Shown here in pieces: positions 35,657 through 56,738 of a stretch of DNA of 64,000 bases (the stretch's first letter is position 1; each line of letters begins with the position of its first letter). The notes below the pieces were generated by a model, which was not told the DNA's origin, searched no databases, and saw only the letters and a program-made list of their open reading frames with translations. The stretch spans positions 21,625 to 85,624 of the forward strand of contig JAHLWZ010000605.1 of assembly GCA_020536535.1 (NCBI GenBank). The letters run 5' to 3'. The translations under genes were made by a program, and so were the position numbers. Origin of the DNA: Pelomyxa schiedti. Taxonomy: Eukaryota > Evosea > Pelobiontida > Pelomyxidae.

Positions 35657-36893
35657 TCACAGGTTGTAGGAAATATACGGTGCAAGTTGGGATGCAAAAG
35701 AGACCAGGAACTCAGAAGCAAGTTGTCTTGTGTCAACGGTGGCAAGCAAACTGAGTTCAACAAAATAGCCATCAAAAATAGGCTCACCGTTCTGTGGGAT
35801 TGTAGTTGGTGTCAGGGCCAGGGCAGAAGGAATCATACAATTCTCTTTATTTCAGAGACAGTGACGGTCATTCCAGTTGGGTGATAAAACTTTGTCCCTG
35901 CACGGATGAATTGCCAAGTTAATTGCATCCCCATCAGCTTCAGAAATTCGTCTACATTGGGACTTGCCTCAGTCTAGTTCATAATTAATGTGAACTACTA
36001 TAAAAATGACGTTTCTCGGTAATATCATAAAATTTAAAGAGCACCACAATCTAACCATGACGACGTTTCTTATGACAACTTTGGGGTCTCTATCAGTTAA
36101 TATGGTTCCAACGTACTTCAGGTGCCTTAAACATTGTAAAATTCCCGTAACGGAGAAAAATATCTCACCAGCAATCAGGAGTCGGAGTTATAGTGTGCAC
36201 AGTGTGAAGCTCTGTTTGGACTGAACAAAGTGAGCCGTCAAGAAACCACGGCGGGGGGAAATCACACCTATCTTGTTCTTTAACTGCTCCAGGTAATAAT
36301 TCAAGTTGTTAATCACCGGATTTGAGAGTCCCTTGTTGACAAAGTCCTCCCGCTTCAACTTATCCAGCTGGGCGCCAGTCACATTTTTCAGTACAGCAGC
36401 CTCAGGGCTCACAGATATAGCCCACTTTTCAACCTGCTCTGCCGTCCAGCTCCTGTAATCTAGCATCCCATAATCGCACCACTTTCTCCAACAAATAAAC
36501 TACACACTAGCGTCCCCAGCCACCAAAGCCGAAGCGCCAGTCAACAAACAAGCAAGAAAGCAAGCACGCACAACAACAACAACAACTGGTTGGACGGGCC
36601 GACCAACCTTTTGGCTCGTACACAGACTCCGTCAGCTCGAACCTCTCTTCCTCCGAGTCGCACAGGCACCTGAGCCTCGCAACCAGCGCCGCCACGTTGG
36701 GCCTCTCCACCGCCCCGTGGTAGCTGCACGACATGGCCCCCGCGCTGCCCCCCGCCCCCGCGCCGCCGCCGCCTCCGCCAGCTCCCCCGCCGCCCCCGCC
36801 GGGCCCCCCCAGCTCCCCGCTGCTCCGCGTGCCCGTGACTCCTCCCCCGCCACCCGTCCCGCCCCGCGGCGGTATCCCCGTCACGCTGCGCAT
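35657..36893 (-). CDS. MED18: Mediator subunit MED18 with an inserted SAM domain
   Basis: MED18 is a head-module subunit of Mediator, acting with RNA polymerase II. The N-terminal exon, after a Gly/Pro-rich lead (ATG at 36893), reads CSYHGAVERPNVAALVARL and FELTESVYEPK, matching the MED18 beta-barrel start. A SAM-type helical domain follows, with WTAEQVEKWAISVSPEA and LKREDFVNKGLSNP. A 47-nt intron (36221-36267) then splices it in phase to VQTELHTVHTITPTPDC. A 43-nt intron (36126-36168) gives CWHLKYVGTILTDRDPKVVI. The remaining exons give VDEFLKLMGMQLTWQFIRAG, MTVTVSEIKRI, YFVELSLLATVDT and FASQLAPYI, a clear MED18 C-terminal half; the stop is at 35657-35659. The intron between the first exon and the SAM domain (about 36450-36600) is longer and its ends are less certain. 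Confidence 0.75.
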
Positions 36894-37052
36894 TGGCGGT
36901 AATTGTCGACCTTGAGATGACAAAGGAAATAAATGAACTCCGAGTTGGTGCCGGAAAAGTGTTGCAAGACAAGCAAGGGGGACAAAGGAGTTTTCTCTTG
37001 TGCGTTGGTTTGTGAATGCCGGAGTGATTTCTGGCTGCCAGGTAATGTCATG

Positions 37053-38809
37053 TCATGCAGGTGACAAATCCTGGGCGAACCAGAAGATACTGAGGCGGGT
37101 GACTGAAAAGAACACACCAACTAGTAGTATGACAGTGGCCAGCGTGGCGAGCAGCTTGCCTTGTGTGGTTACCTTTACTTGGAGTGCAAGGAACAGGGAG
37201 GCTGGTATGATCAATGATATCAGAATCACTGCAGTGCTGCCAGTCAAATCTGTGCGCGGCGTCAGTGGGCGGAAGGAATTTGCAAACTCATCCGCGTGTA
37301 CCTAGTAAATAGTGTATGCTTGGGAAAAGGATCCCGATACCAACGCATAGGCTGACCAACACAACCGTTTCAATGTTCTTCCTTGCTTCCGACAGCTCTG
37401 CCTTTCGAAGGGAATTGATGCAGGACCTGAGGGCAAACATCTTGGTAGGAAATGTCAGGCACACAGTGCCACACATCGCCACTCTCGCTGCAGTAATGAC
37501 AACATTGTTTCCAGTGAAATTCTCGAATATATCATCACTCCTTCATCTCCTTTACTATAGCTCAATTAGGGTCTTGAAATGGACCTACGTTGCTGCTCCG
37601 AACATAAGATAGCCAGATAGCGCAAAAAGCATATATAGTATGAGCATAATGAGCACACTGGACGCACACACAGCAGAAAATCTCTTTACAGATCTTGGCT
37701 CTAGCTCCTTATGTTGGGTGAATAATCCAAATGGAGTGCGGAATAGCATACTTGATAAACGCTTAAGACATTATAATGCGCCACAAAAGCAACAAAAATT
37801 ATGGGAACTGACTGAAATGAATTCCACCCTGCTCCTCCAAGTTTCGTTCCTGAAGCTACAGTTCCTTTTGTTTCGACTAAAAATACAAACACCACTCCAA
37901 CAGCAGCACACACAGCAGCTATCATTGCAATAAAACTGTTGATTTTTTTTAGTGCCTTCAAAATCATGCATTTTCATACCTGAAAACCTTTAAAGAGGAA
38001 AGTCGAGACTTCATAGAAAGAGGTATGAAAATACAAACAGAAATGATGATTGAAAGCAGCTGTTTGTTTCTTATAAATGTCCAGTGTTGTGGGAGGGCCA
38101 CCTGGCCAAGCAGTTCTGACAACCAATCCCCTGTTATGACTTAATGATTTCTCCTGAGGGAAGTGGGGAATACCTATGAATATTGAAAGAACTGTGCATA
38201 TGAGCAGAGTTTGCATAATAATTACCAAACTAGATGCAATAGCCTAGAAAATATGAGCAACCAGTGTGGATGAAATACAACTTAACTATAATGGCTCTGA
38301 AACACCTTCTTCCGCCACAAGAGTGGATCAAGCCTTCCACAGAAAAAGTGTGCACTTGTTCACTTGTTTGTAAAATAAATAAATAAGAAGCTGAGAGAAA
38401 AAGGCAGTGCATAATACCTACAAGACACAAGCATGACGAGTGTAATCCAATTGAGTAGGCCACAGAAGAGCATCATAACCGTAAATGGGAGAATGCCAGC
38501 AATCTTGACAGCAAAAGGCAGTGCTACCATACCAGCACCAAGCATGGTATTCACCTTAATATTTGGACAACAAACCACTCAGTCAGTAATACATTCACAT
38601 TTATTGCATTTGTTTTTTTTCCCAAAATAAACCATTGAAACGGTGGCTGTGAACGGAGTCCCGCTGTGCACCAACTTGGGGTCGACCATAATGGCACCGT
38701 GTGGGCTGTCCTCAACAACAATTGTGGGAACTACATCCTGTACTCCAGCTCCCATAATCCCGCGACAACCATCCCTGCCACCGTAAACTCCACACGACAC
38801 AAATTGCAT
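37053..38809 (-). CDS. AAAP-family amino acid transporter (SLC38/AVT-like)
   Basis: A polytopic membrane protein, probably an amino acid:proton or sodium symporter at the plasma or lysosomal membrane. Start ATG at 38809 (MQFVSCGVYGG). A soluble N-terminus of about 45 residues precedes the family signature, spliced as VNTMLGAGMVALPFAVKIAG. Further membrane helices are WITLVMLV, VIIMQTLLICTVLSIFIG, SFIAMIAAVCAAVGVVFVF, VPIIFVAFVAHYNVLSVY, VLIMLILYMLFALSGYLMFG, VVLVSLCVGIGILFP, AVILISLIIPASLFLAL and LATLATVILLVGVFFSV. The VAHYNVLSVY segment corresponds to the conserved core helix of the family. The stop is at 37053. Substrate cannot be told from sequence. Confidence 0.8.
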
Positions 38810-38915
38810 GACTCTTTGTACTGACTCACACACGACCAGCACGGTCACGGCATTGCTAATACAAAATAAAGAGTAATTTTGGATCTGCAGAAACACTTCG
38901 CTTTTTAAATTTCAT

Positions 38916-40987
38916 TCAGGTTCTGGTGCAGGAGACGTTGAAGTACTCTTCAAACCATAACAGTATGTTGTGATTCTGAGGCCTGAGGCTCTTTTTGACG
39001 AAGAAGTTCTTGGCGTTTACAATGTCATCGGTTGTGATGCTAAATTTCTCCACCAACCACATTGCAACGTGCAAGTGTGAGTTGAAGCACGTTTTCCTGA
39101 ACACGCACCAGTCTTCTTCCGCGGCCCATATTCGGGATATGGAATACTTCTCACAAATAAACTGGGCAAGCCTAATGGTCATGGTTAGTGGTGCAGCTTG
39201 TGAATGTTATGTTAAATATTTTTGAACAGTATGATAATAGCACCAGAGCGGTTATAATAATAATTACGCGAGAGATACCTCAGGTGGCCATGCTCACAAC
39301 AAGTTCTGAAAGCACTATTCTGAGCCGGTTTTTTTGGCAGAATACCGGCACCAAATTTCTCAAAGAGCCAATGACAAGCATCAGCGCTCCCACATTGGCA
39401 ACAGGCGAGAAATGCTTTTGTTAAAGTAGCCGGCAAGGCAGCGGCCTGTTTGGAGTTCTTCTTGAGTGAATTCCAGTGCTCAATCAGCCAGGTAGCCAGC
39501 TTCAAGTTCTCCGATTTGCAGGCACAAATGAAAACAGTGGGGAAAAACTCTGGTGTTGGTGGGTATGTTGTTGCCTTCCAGTGTGTGATGTGGGGTGGCT
39601 CCTCCTCTCCTCGAGAAAGGTAAATTTCTTCTTGGGTAAACTCCACCTGTGATATCAGCCACTGCACACAGTCAAGAGCTCCTGTCTGGAGGAGTGTCCA
39701 AAGCCCCCGGCACAGAATATTGTGACTCAGTGGCATCGTTTTGACAGCATACTGCAATATGGGCAGATGTGGTAGAAGACCTATTTCCGAGTCTGGTGCC
39801 ACAGAAAAATGGTCCAGGAACCACTTGAATAACTCCACGTTGGTAATGGAGCGGCAGTATCCATAAACATAGAAATTCTGGTCCAGCTCAGTGTGTGAGC
39901 CAAGGGAAAACTTAGATGCAAGCCATTTGAGAATCGGAAGATTGCCGTGACTGTATGCCTCGTAAATACATTCCAGAACCCAATTGGAATCCGGAGGCAC
40001 AGTGAATGTTTCGCCAAGCCACACCATAACCTACGGTTTCATAGAGTTAAGGTCACTGTAATAGAAGTTGTGTATACCTCGGAGTGGTTTAATGAGCATG
40101 CATTGAACATGATTTCACTCACGTCGTCAGTGGGGGCTACAGGAACCTTTTGGCACAACCACTTTGCCATTTCCAGGTGTCCCTTTGAGCAGGCATTTTT
40201 AAAGCAGGAAGTAGTCACAGATTCATTTGAGAATGTAGCCATTAACCACTTGGCAATTTTTATATGTCCCCCAAGAGAGCATCCCAACAAAGCGGCAGTA
40301 TAACATTCAGGAGATGTGGAAAGGTGAAAAGTCTCCACTAGCCACTGAACTACATGAAAATGTCCCTCACTACAGCTATGGTACAGAGCGTAGTTTGGGG
40401 TATCCCGAGCAGTGGTAGTGGCATCATCCACAGTGAGGCTGAACTTACTCTGCAGCCATTGTGCCAATTCGAGATAGCCGCCTCGGCAGCTTTTCCGGAA
40501 GGCACTATTATCCGCACTCCTGATTTCATTTGGTGTTAGGGAAAGCTGGGTGGCCAGCCATTGAGCCGTGTGAAGGTGCCCACGGCCGCAGCATATGCGA
40601 AACGCCTTGTTATTAAGAGCACGCGCATCAGCAGAATTGAGGCCACAGGAATCAACTAACCATTCGCATACAGAAGTATCCCCACGGAAGCAGGAATGGA
40701 GAAAGAAATCTCTCCGCTCAGCAAGAACTAAAGGATGAATACCAATATGTGCCATGAGGTACTGCATCACATGAGTTTTTCCGTTTCTGTCACAACTGAG
40801 TTTTAGACGACTAACCAATCAGCGGAAACCTGATAGCTTCAGCAAGTGCCACAGCTTCAATAAAGGATTTATCCCAAGAGTCACATGGGGTGATGAGGTT
40901 AGTCGATGTCCACGACACCATCTTGAGATATCCAAGGGCTGAAAACACTGTAATAGCCATTTCTTCCCCACTTCCAAGCTGAGACAT
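38916..40987 (-). CDS. Ankyrin-like repeat protein
   Basis: About 12-14 repeats of roughly 33-38 residues follow the pattern AFRxCCxxGHLxxAQWLxxxFSLTxDDI, for example AFRKSCRGGYLELAQWL and CFKNACSKGHLEMAKWLCQK. This is the divergent ankyrin form abundant in amoebae, a binding scaffold without catalytic motif. The ATG at 40987 (MSQLGSGEEMAITVFSALGY) is the first in frame. The final exon reads LLWFEEYFNVSC and stops at 38916. The 5' end could instead be spliced from the GC-rich exon at 41243-41746, because the intervening 255 bp has no gene and many such proteins carry an N-terminal F-box-like exon. Confidence 0.7.
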
Positions 40988-41242
40988 ATCTCTACCTTTA
41001 AACGTGTACAGTTAGGACAGTAAAAATCGGCAATAGTTTTACCACTACTCCCCCTGCACTTCTACTCTACCACATTCATTCACTCACCTTCTCACAGCCC
41101 TATTTACTGGGGATTTTTTTTTTTGGACTTGCTCATTTAAAAAAATAGAGTGGTGAGTGTGGCGTCAAACGAGAACACATAACCTCACACCCCCTCCCAT
41201 AAAAAAGGAGATATGTATAAGTATATGCCTTACAATGCACCA

Positions 41243-41746
41243 TCAATAAATCATACCAGAATACTTGCCGGCAGCATCACCGCTGCTCTGCTTGCCGACA
41301 GCATCGCCGCTGCTCTGGCACTGATGCTGCAAGACGTGCAGGAACACGGGCCTCCACGTGGCCAGGCACCGCGCCACGAGGCGAGAGCACAGCCCCGCCA
41401 GGGGGAACACCGCCTCGCCCGCCCGCCCCAGCACCACCACCTCCTCCCCCACGTCCTCCGCCCTGGGGGCGCCCGGGGGCGGGGGCGGCGGCCGCGGCCG
41501 CGGCAGCCCTGCCCCTCCCGCTCCCGCTCCCGCCCCGCTTCCGCCGCCCCTCGCCCCATTCGCGGGGACCCCTGTCGGCAGCGATGGAGCAGCATTGTCG
41601 TAGGCGTGGAGGAGGCGGCGGTACTCGAGGACGGTGAAACACTTGGGGCATGCGTGGGGCAGTACGATGCGCCACAGTATGTCACTGATCCATAATGCTC
41701 GTGCTGTCGTAGCTGCGCCCTTGGGGCTTGATGCTGTAGCCGACAT
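41243..41746 (-). CDS. GC-rich exon, F-box-like N-terminus (possibly first exon of the ankyrin-like gene)
   Basis: The ATG at 41746 gives MSATASSPKGAATTARALWI, then WRIVLPHACPKCFTVLEYRR, then a very GC-rich Gly/Ala/Pro stretch, then VFPLAGLCSRLVARCLATW. The helical pieces resemble short F-box-like segments but are not diagnostic. The frame closes at 41243 after GKYSGMIY; a splice donor (GTATTCTGG) lies just before. It may therefore be either a complete 167-residue protein or an exon continuing into the gene below. The phase of that donor does not fit the visible start at 40987, so I keep the two separate. Confidence 0.45.
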   Translation of the reverse strand: MSATASSPKGAATTARALWISDILWRIVLPHACPKCFTVLEYRRLLHAYDNAAPSLPTGVPANGARGGGSGAGAGAGGAGLPRPRPPPPPPGAPRAEDVGEEVVVLGRAGEAVFPLAGLCSRLVARCLATWRPVFLHVLQHQCQSSGDAVGKQSSGDAAGKYSGMIY

Positions 41747-41841
41747 TTTCCACTGCTACTAACACAAAAACAAAAAAAAAAAGAGACAAAAAACGGTTTT
41801 TTGATCGTGGAACGGAAAGACAGAACTTTTTCGCCCACCCG

Positions 41842-42766
41842 CTATGGTGTTATTGGAAGTCGGGCAGTGCATTGTGGAGAGAAGTGCTCTGAGGAGGATA
41901 ATGATTGTGATGAGCTGGACTCTGGGGCACTTGACCCAAAGCACAGGCAATCGGCATCATACACTCCGGCAATGGTGTCGAATGGTGTGTAGAAGCCAAG
42001 CCAGGCATCAAATGAAGCAAAATCCACCTTGTCGGCAGGAAAGTCCTCACTGGTGATATAGCTACTCACAAAAGTGACTGCAGAAAGGGGGTCGTAGCTC
42101 AGTCCCTGCCCTGGCCTGGTACTGTGTGTGAATCCAGTCCATCCACCATTTAGAACCTCCAGTGTGGATATCCTGATAAACCACATGGTTCCAATCCCAT
42201 CATAGGCATACAGGTTCCCATCAGGCTGGGCAGCAATATCACACATTTCAGCGGCATGTGTCAGCACTGTGGATGTGATTCCTGTGCCTAAGTCGATAGT
42301 TGCTAATGTGGACTGGCCAGCTGACACATACAGAATGTACATCTTATCTATTACTGTTGACCATGACATCCCTGTTACTTTGCCGGAAATGTCAGTGCTT
42401 GTAACAAAGGTTGCTACACAGCCTGCTGTTGATATTGTGTACAAGCTGTGATCAACGTCATTGACCACGTAAATTAAGTCATTCTTGCCTCTAACAAAAT
42501 CCCCTATTAGAAACAACAGCATTAAAGAAAGCCACCAACCATAAGAAGCATGAAAATTCACATCAGATACCAGCATAATAATGACCACCAGTCACTGAAC
42601 ACACAGAAGTTCCCTCTGCAGCAACTGCTTCAGTAAAGTGATGCAATGTGTTGGTGTCACTGGTAATGTAGTAACCATCAATGGCACCCAGCACCAAACT
42701 GTTTCGTCCCATAATAATGAACAACCCCAGCACTACCACACCAACAGCCACCCGCGCGGAAATCAT
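41842..42766 (-). CDS. Secreted propeller-like protein
   Basis: The ATG at 42766 starts a signal peptide (ISARVAVGVVVLGLFIIMG). After a roughly 65-nt intron the chain continues AGDFVRGKNDLIYVVNDVDH. Beta-rich units with aromatic/Gly spacing follow: YTISTAGCVATFV, MSWSTVIDKMYILYV, TLATIDLGTGITSTV and CDIAAQPDGNLYAYDGIGTM. These are typical of six- or seven-bladed propellers of the DUF4394/SMP-30-like texture. The acidic, Ser-rich C-terminus ends at 41842. About 285 residues. No catalytic motif is visible, and no exact family is named. An extracellular or vesicle-lumen sensor or enzyme is possible. Confidence 0.55.
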
Positions 42767-42917
42767 CACGGAATTACGTTGATAATACAATGACGTTGAT
42801 ACGTCCAGTGGCCGTTCTGATCATTTCGTTTTTTTTAACCAAAAACTCTCTTTCTCATCATCAAACGAAATAAATGATTTTGAAGGATTCAAAAAAATTT
42901 GTACAGTACAACACACT

Positions 42918-52387
<9,470 letters not shown>

Positions 52388-52733
52388 CAAAAGAGAAAAA
52401 AAATCAAGTGCCCGGCACAACGATCGTCTTTTTGTGCTGGCGATGGACAACCCACCCCCAATTTAAAAGAAAAAAAAGGAAAAAAAGGAAAAACAGGAAA
52501 AAAATGCACGTTAGTTGAAGACTGTTTTCTAAGATCCAGCAGTTCCCCTCCCCAGAATTCCCTGTCCCTATTCACTGTGGCGTGTCTACACTTGTTCCCT
52601 CCTATTCCTTTCGTTGTGCTCCAACGACTCACCCATCTACCAATCGGACCAAAGATCAAACAAAGGCTGCAAGTTATTTTCATCGTAATCCGTTTGCACG
52701 AATACCGGAAGAAAACAATAAAACGAAAAACCA
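52388..52733. promoter_or_regulatory. Divergent promoter region between TOR and the 7TM-INPP4 gene
   Basis: 346 bp between two ATGs pointing away from each other. It contains a purine-rich run at about 52466-52503 (AAAAGAAAAAAAAGG-type) and otherwise mixed sequence. No specific motif is identified; shared control of the two genes is an inference. Confidence 0.45.
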
Positions 52734-55700
52734 ATGGCACTGAACGCGAGCACGAGCACGGGCTCGGCGTCGTGGAGCTCGTCGTCATGGGACGGCAAGC
52801 TTATGGGAAACGGGGATATATGTAACGTAGTCACGATAGTCGTGGCCTCCATTATGGGCCTGGTTACGCTGTGGAGGCTGTTGTGGGTTCAATTAAGGGA
52901 TGGCGTGCGACCATTTGGCATCAGGAAAATTTTTCACTGTCTCCTTTTGGGCTTCTTTTTTGGTGAGGATTCTTTTCTTTTCCTCTTTCTTTTTCTTTCC
53001 TTCTGATCTTGGGCTATGACTAGCTAGAGGATCATGGGCAGCTGTAAAACTATCTCATGCACACGATGTGGTGTCCTTTTTTTTTGGAAAAGAGGCACAC
53101 TGTTTGTTCTTTGTCTCTTTTTTGACAGTTCTTCTCTTTTTGTACGGATTTTTCAAAAATCTCTTGCACAAAGTCATTTCCCCTTTTAGATTAAACAAAC
53201 TCGTGATGTTTACACCAAAATCTCGCCGAATCCTTACAGTTCTATTATGGATTTCTGGCATTGTTCCAGCTTTGTACGTCATTATTCTTGCAATAGTCTT
53301 TGCTGCATCACCTGATAACGATGCCACAGAAGGTTGGCCAATTCATTACGTCCATGAATACAAAGTTCTTGTTAATATAAATAAAGGGAATACTTTGTAT
53401 GAGAGCTCCATTTGCATTATAATGGTGAGTCCATACAGTTGTAAAACAAAAAAAATTTACTTTTCAAGGGATATGCCCTGTTATGCTCCATTGGATTTCT
53501 TGGAGTCACTGCATTCCTTCAAAGATCTCTTTTTTTACTGAAGAGGCGGGACCTCCTCTCAAGACTCAAGATAAAAAGTTTAATTGAGCTGGTTGGTTGC
53601 CAGATGTTCCTTTCTTCTCTTACAATTTCCTCCCAGTCACTTCTACTTCTATTTTGTTGTACTGGATTTCTCTTGCAGTTCTTAATGTTTTTATATCGGC
53701 CAGTGACGGGAAAATATGTCAATGAAGTCGTGTTTTATGTCTTTGCTTATTGGGTTCCAGAGGTGTGTGCAATTATAATAGAGCTTCCAGCAACAAAAAT
53801 TACAGTAGAACCAAACATTCAATAGTTCATTTCTCCAAGCCTGATGCTTCATATCATGAGGCATCCTGACCGGTACAAGAATAACCGAAGCTCTTTCTGG
53901 AGTCAAGAAGATGTGCTTAACTCTTCTGGTAGTGACCTTGAAACCGGTAGTCAGCTGAAGGAACTGCTACATATTCATAATTCTTTCCCACAGAAGGTTG
54001 TTTACCATTCACTGGAGCCTCTTCTCATTTTTATTCTCCCTTCAGGAAACTACCGTACTCCAGGGAACAATTCTTTCTGTACGGCTCCAGTTAAGTTGTG
54101 ACTGTGGTGCCATAATTGCACTAGACCAAGGAGCAGTCAGCTTGGCGACTGCCTCAAAACATGAATTAGATACTGATAACACCGAATATCAACCTGTCAC
54201 AGTAACTTTCCAAAAAAAAATAAAATAAATTCAAATCTCACTGTTTCAAGGCGAATGCCCCTGTGGAATTCTGTCGCACATTTTTAGTTTTATTCCCAAC
54301 CTTCACCATCACCGTCAAAGTTGCTCATCCTGGCTCAGAGCAAAATGAGGTATAAACTTTTTTTTTCGATCTTTTTCTTTTACCCTCAATAAGTTCAGTG
54401 CACTTTGCGAGATTCCCTGTACTTTTGACAGTATCGACAGCCAAATTAACATTTCAGAAGGAGAAACTAGTGGCTGGATTCAAATAACCAGCGGCGCATC
54501 CCTTAAGTTCAGAGGAGCTTCTGGGGATTGCTTCAAAACTTATTTGTATCGAGATACCAGTAACTCGGTAAGTTCGTGTTAATATGTACATATTAATCAC
54601 CACCAATAAGGCTGTACACATCTGGGAGGTATGCTTGCCCACTAGTATTATTCCGAACCCATATTATACAAGGAACTCAGAGAGAGCGTTCTTTCATTCA
54701 GTGTTCCCTACCAAATTATCTATGGGATTCTTCACGATCGGGAATCACAACTCAAGAAAATTCAAGTTTATAATAAGAGTGTTGATTCTGTCTTATGCAA
54801 CACTTGCAGGACAAATATCATCACCTCATTTCTGAGCAAAAGGATGTTGTCATTCCGGATGAGGATATGCTTACTGTAGCAGTTTATGGGTAACGATATC
54901 CACGCAGGCCACCTGCTCGTAATTACATTGTATAGAATGGAACAAGCAAAACAAACTGCTGATTGGGAGGCAAAAATGAAGGTTTTACTCAAAAATTTTG
55001 CAGGGCACGTAGATTCTTGTGGCCAAGCTCTTGCAATTTTCAAGCAGTACTGTCCCTGTTTCTCCCATTGATTTTATTAACTCCACACAAGAAATAAGAT
55101 TGATGAATACACCTTCAAGCCATCCTCACTCAAGTCAGATAAGAGATTCCAGTTTGTACCAATCAATTTGCACACACATCTCCTGTTAGTTACTGACATT
55201 GGGGATGCCGTCTATCCAACTGTAACCTTTGGTAGGATTTAGCATATATCCCAAAACTAAATCGCTCATAGGCGCCGCTGCGGCCCACACCTGTGGTATG
55301 AGTAAGGGATCAGGGGCACTGTCACAGAGGATTGTACAATTAACAGCCAAAACGGACCTCACACAGTCAGAAGAAATCCAATTGGATGCCTTACGCCTTG
55401 TCCTTTTACAGCGCCGAGATATTCTTCTGTGTCACATAGCATCAGCACTGGCAGAGGCAGCCTCTTCAGGTGTTGAAGCTGCATGGCGCAAAGGGAAAGA
55501 TGCCTGTTCTGACTACCTTTCTTTGCTGTGCTCATGCGGGTTACTGGTCGCGTTTGAAAGCCTTCTTAGCACTCGAGGTAGAGAAGCCTCAATGTTGTCG
55601 GATTTCGATTGTGCTGTCAACATGCTTGAAGGCTTTTTGGTAAGATTGACTTTATCACCAAAAGAAGTTGAAAATGGTTTAGTACCCTCTTGTATGCTAG

Positions 55701-56644
55701 TATTAACCTTCAACAGGAGTTGCACGAGAAGCGGTTTCAATACGTCAAGCTCATGGACACTGGATTCTTGAACTTCCATGTAATAAAACTTTACTGGATC
55801 TTGCCCCTTCAAGTCTTGATGCTTTCCCTGTTCACGGCTGTTTGTTCACCCAAGGTTTTTTTTTCTTTTTTCCCTTAAAGAGACTTTATCTCAGACACCT
55901 AAATCAGGCATTAATGAAGAGCAGTCCATGGCCAATACCATGGGTGACACCCAACTGCAAGAAACCATAAACTTATCAAGTCTTGATAAGTTGCGGTCTC
56001 ACTTTGAGCAGTATTGTAAATGGGTTACAGAAATAAGTGGAAAAGATGTTAAGAAGCTTGAAATACTTCAGGAAGACTTTCAGAGATTATCACATCGGAT
56101 TCACAATGTAGATAAGTGGGTAGTTTTAACTACTTTTTTTTTCTAGCCTAATTTTGTTCAACAGAGGTGGTAAAGACGTCATCATGTTAACTGGCGTTGC
56201 AGATTTCTGTCGTAGTATTGGAGGAGTCCGGTGTACATCATGCAAAAGCGCAAAAGACAGGTACCCACCTTGTAGTACATATTTTAGAGTTATTCTCTAA
56301 TACTCAAATAGGACGAGCATGGGGGTAACCTGGGAAAATGTACGCATTCTTACAAGATACCATGGCCTACCTCCTGACAAGGCACAATCAATGATGGATG
56401 CAATGAGGTTTAGAATTCACTCATTTTCGGTTCCACTTCTAATACTGGTATCAGAGAAGCTGGTGTTAGGCGTGTGAATGTGAAAAAGAACATTGGAGAG
56501 GACAAGTTTGCTTTCAATGCACTGCAAGCAAGGTATGCTGTGCCATTGTACAAAGAACTGCATTAACAAATAAATAGACTCCTACCAGAACAGTACAGAC
56601 CTCCCAGGTCAACACAAGCTGGCTTTGTAGGTGTAAAATCATAG
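52734..56644 (+). CDS. Seven-TM THH1/TOM1/TOM3-like domain fused to an INPP4-type phosphoinositide 4-phosphatase
   Basis: The start is the ATG at 52734 (MALNASTSTGSASWSSSSWD). Hydrophobic helices follow, among them NVVTIVVASIMGLVTLWRLL, KIFHCLLLGFFF, ILTVLLWISGIVPALYVIIL, GYALLCSIGFLGVTAFL, LLLLFCCTGFLLQFLMFLY and VFYVFAYWVPEFISPSLMLH. Their order and the LKRRDLLSRLKIKSLIELVG loop match the THH1/TOM1/TOM3 domain. Splicing in phase continues through a polar linker (54000-55000, C2-like, with SVRLQLSCDCGAIIAL) into the INPP4 region: KRFQFVPINLHTH, TVTFGAAAAHTCGM and RRDILLCHIASAL. The catalytic P-loop is CKSAKDRT: C at 56241, interrupted by a 51-nt intron (56261-56311) before the Thr. It should remove the 4-phosphate of PI(3,4)P2. 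The stop is at 56642-56644. It is about 1,000 residues long. Confidence 0.75.
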
Positions 56645-56738
56645 CTCCATTGAACATAGGCGCTAATCTAAAGAAAATTCACCTCAATCAATCTGTTCTC
56701 TTTTTTTTTCCCCTCTGTTCAGTCAATTAATACCGCCC

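Noticed and set aside
36717-36915. Proline-rich plus-strand open frames
   Set aside because: Antisense of the Gly-rich N-terminus of MED18.
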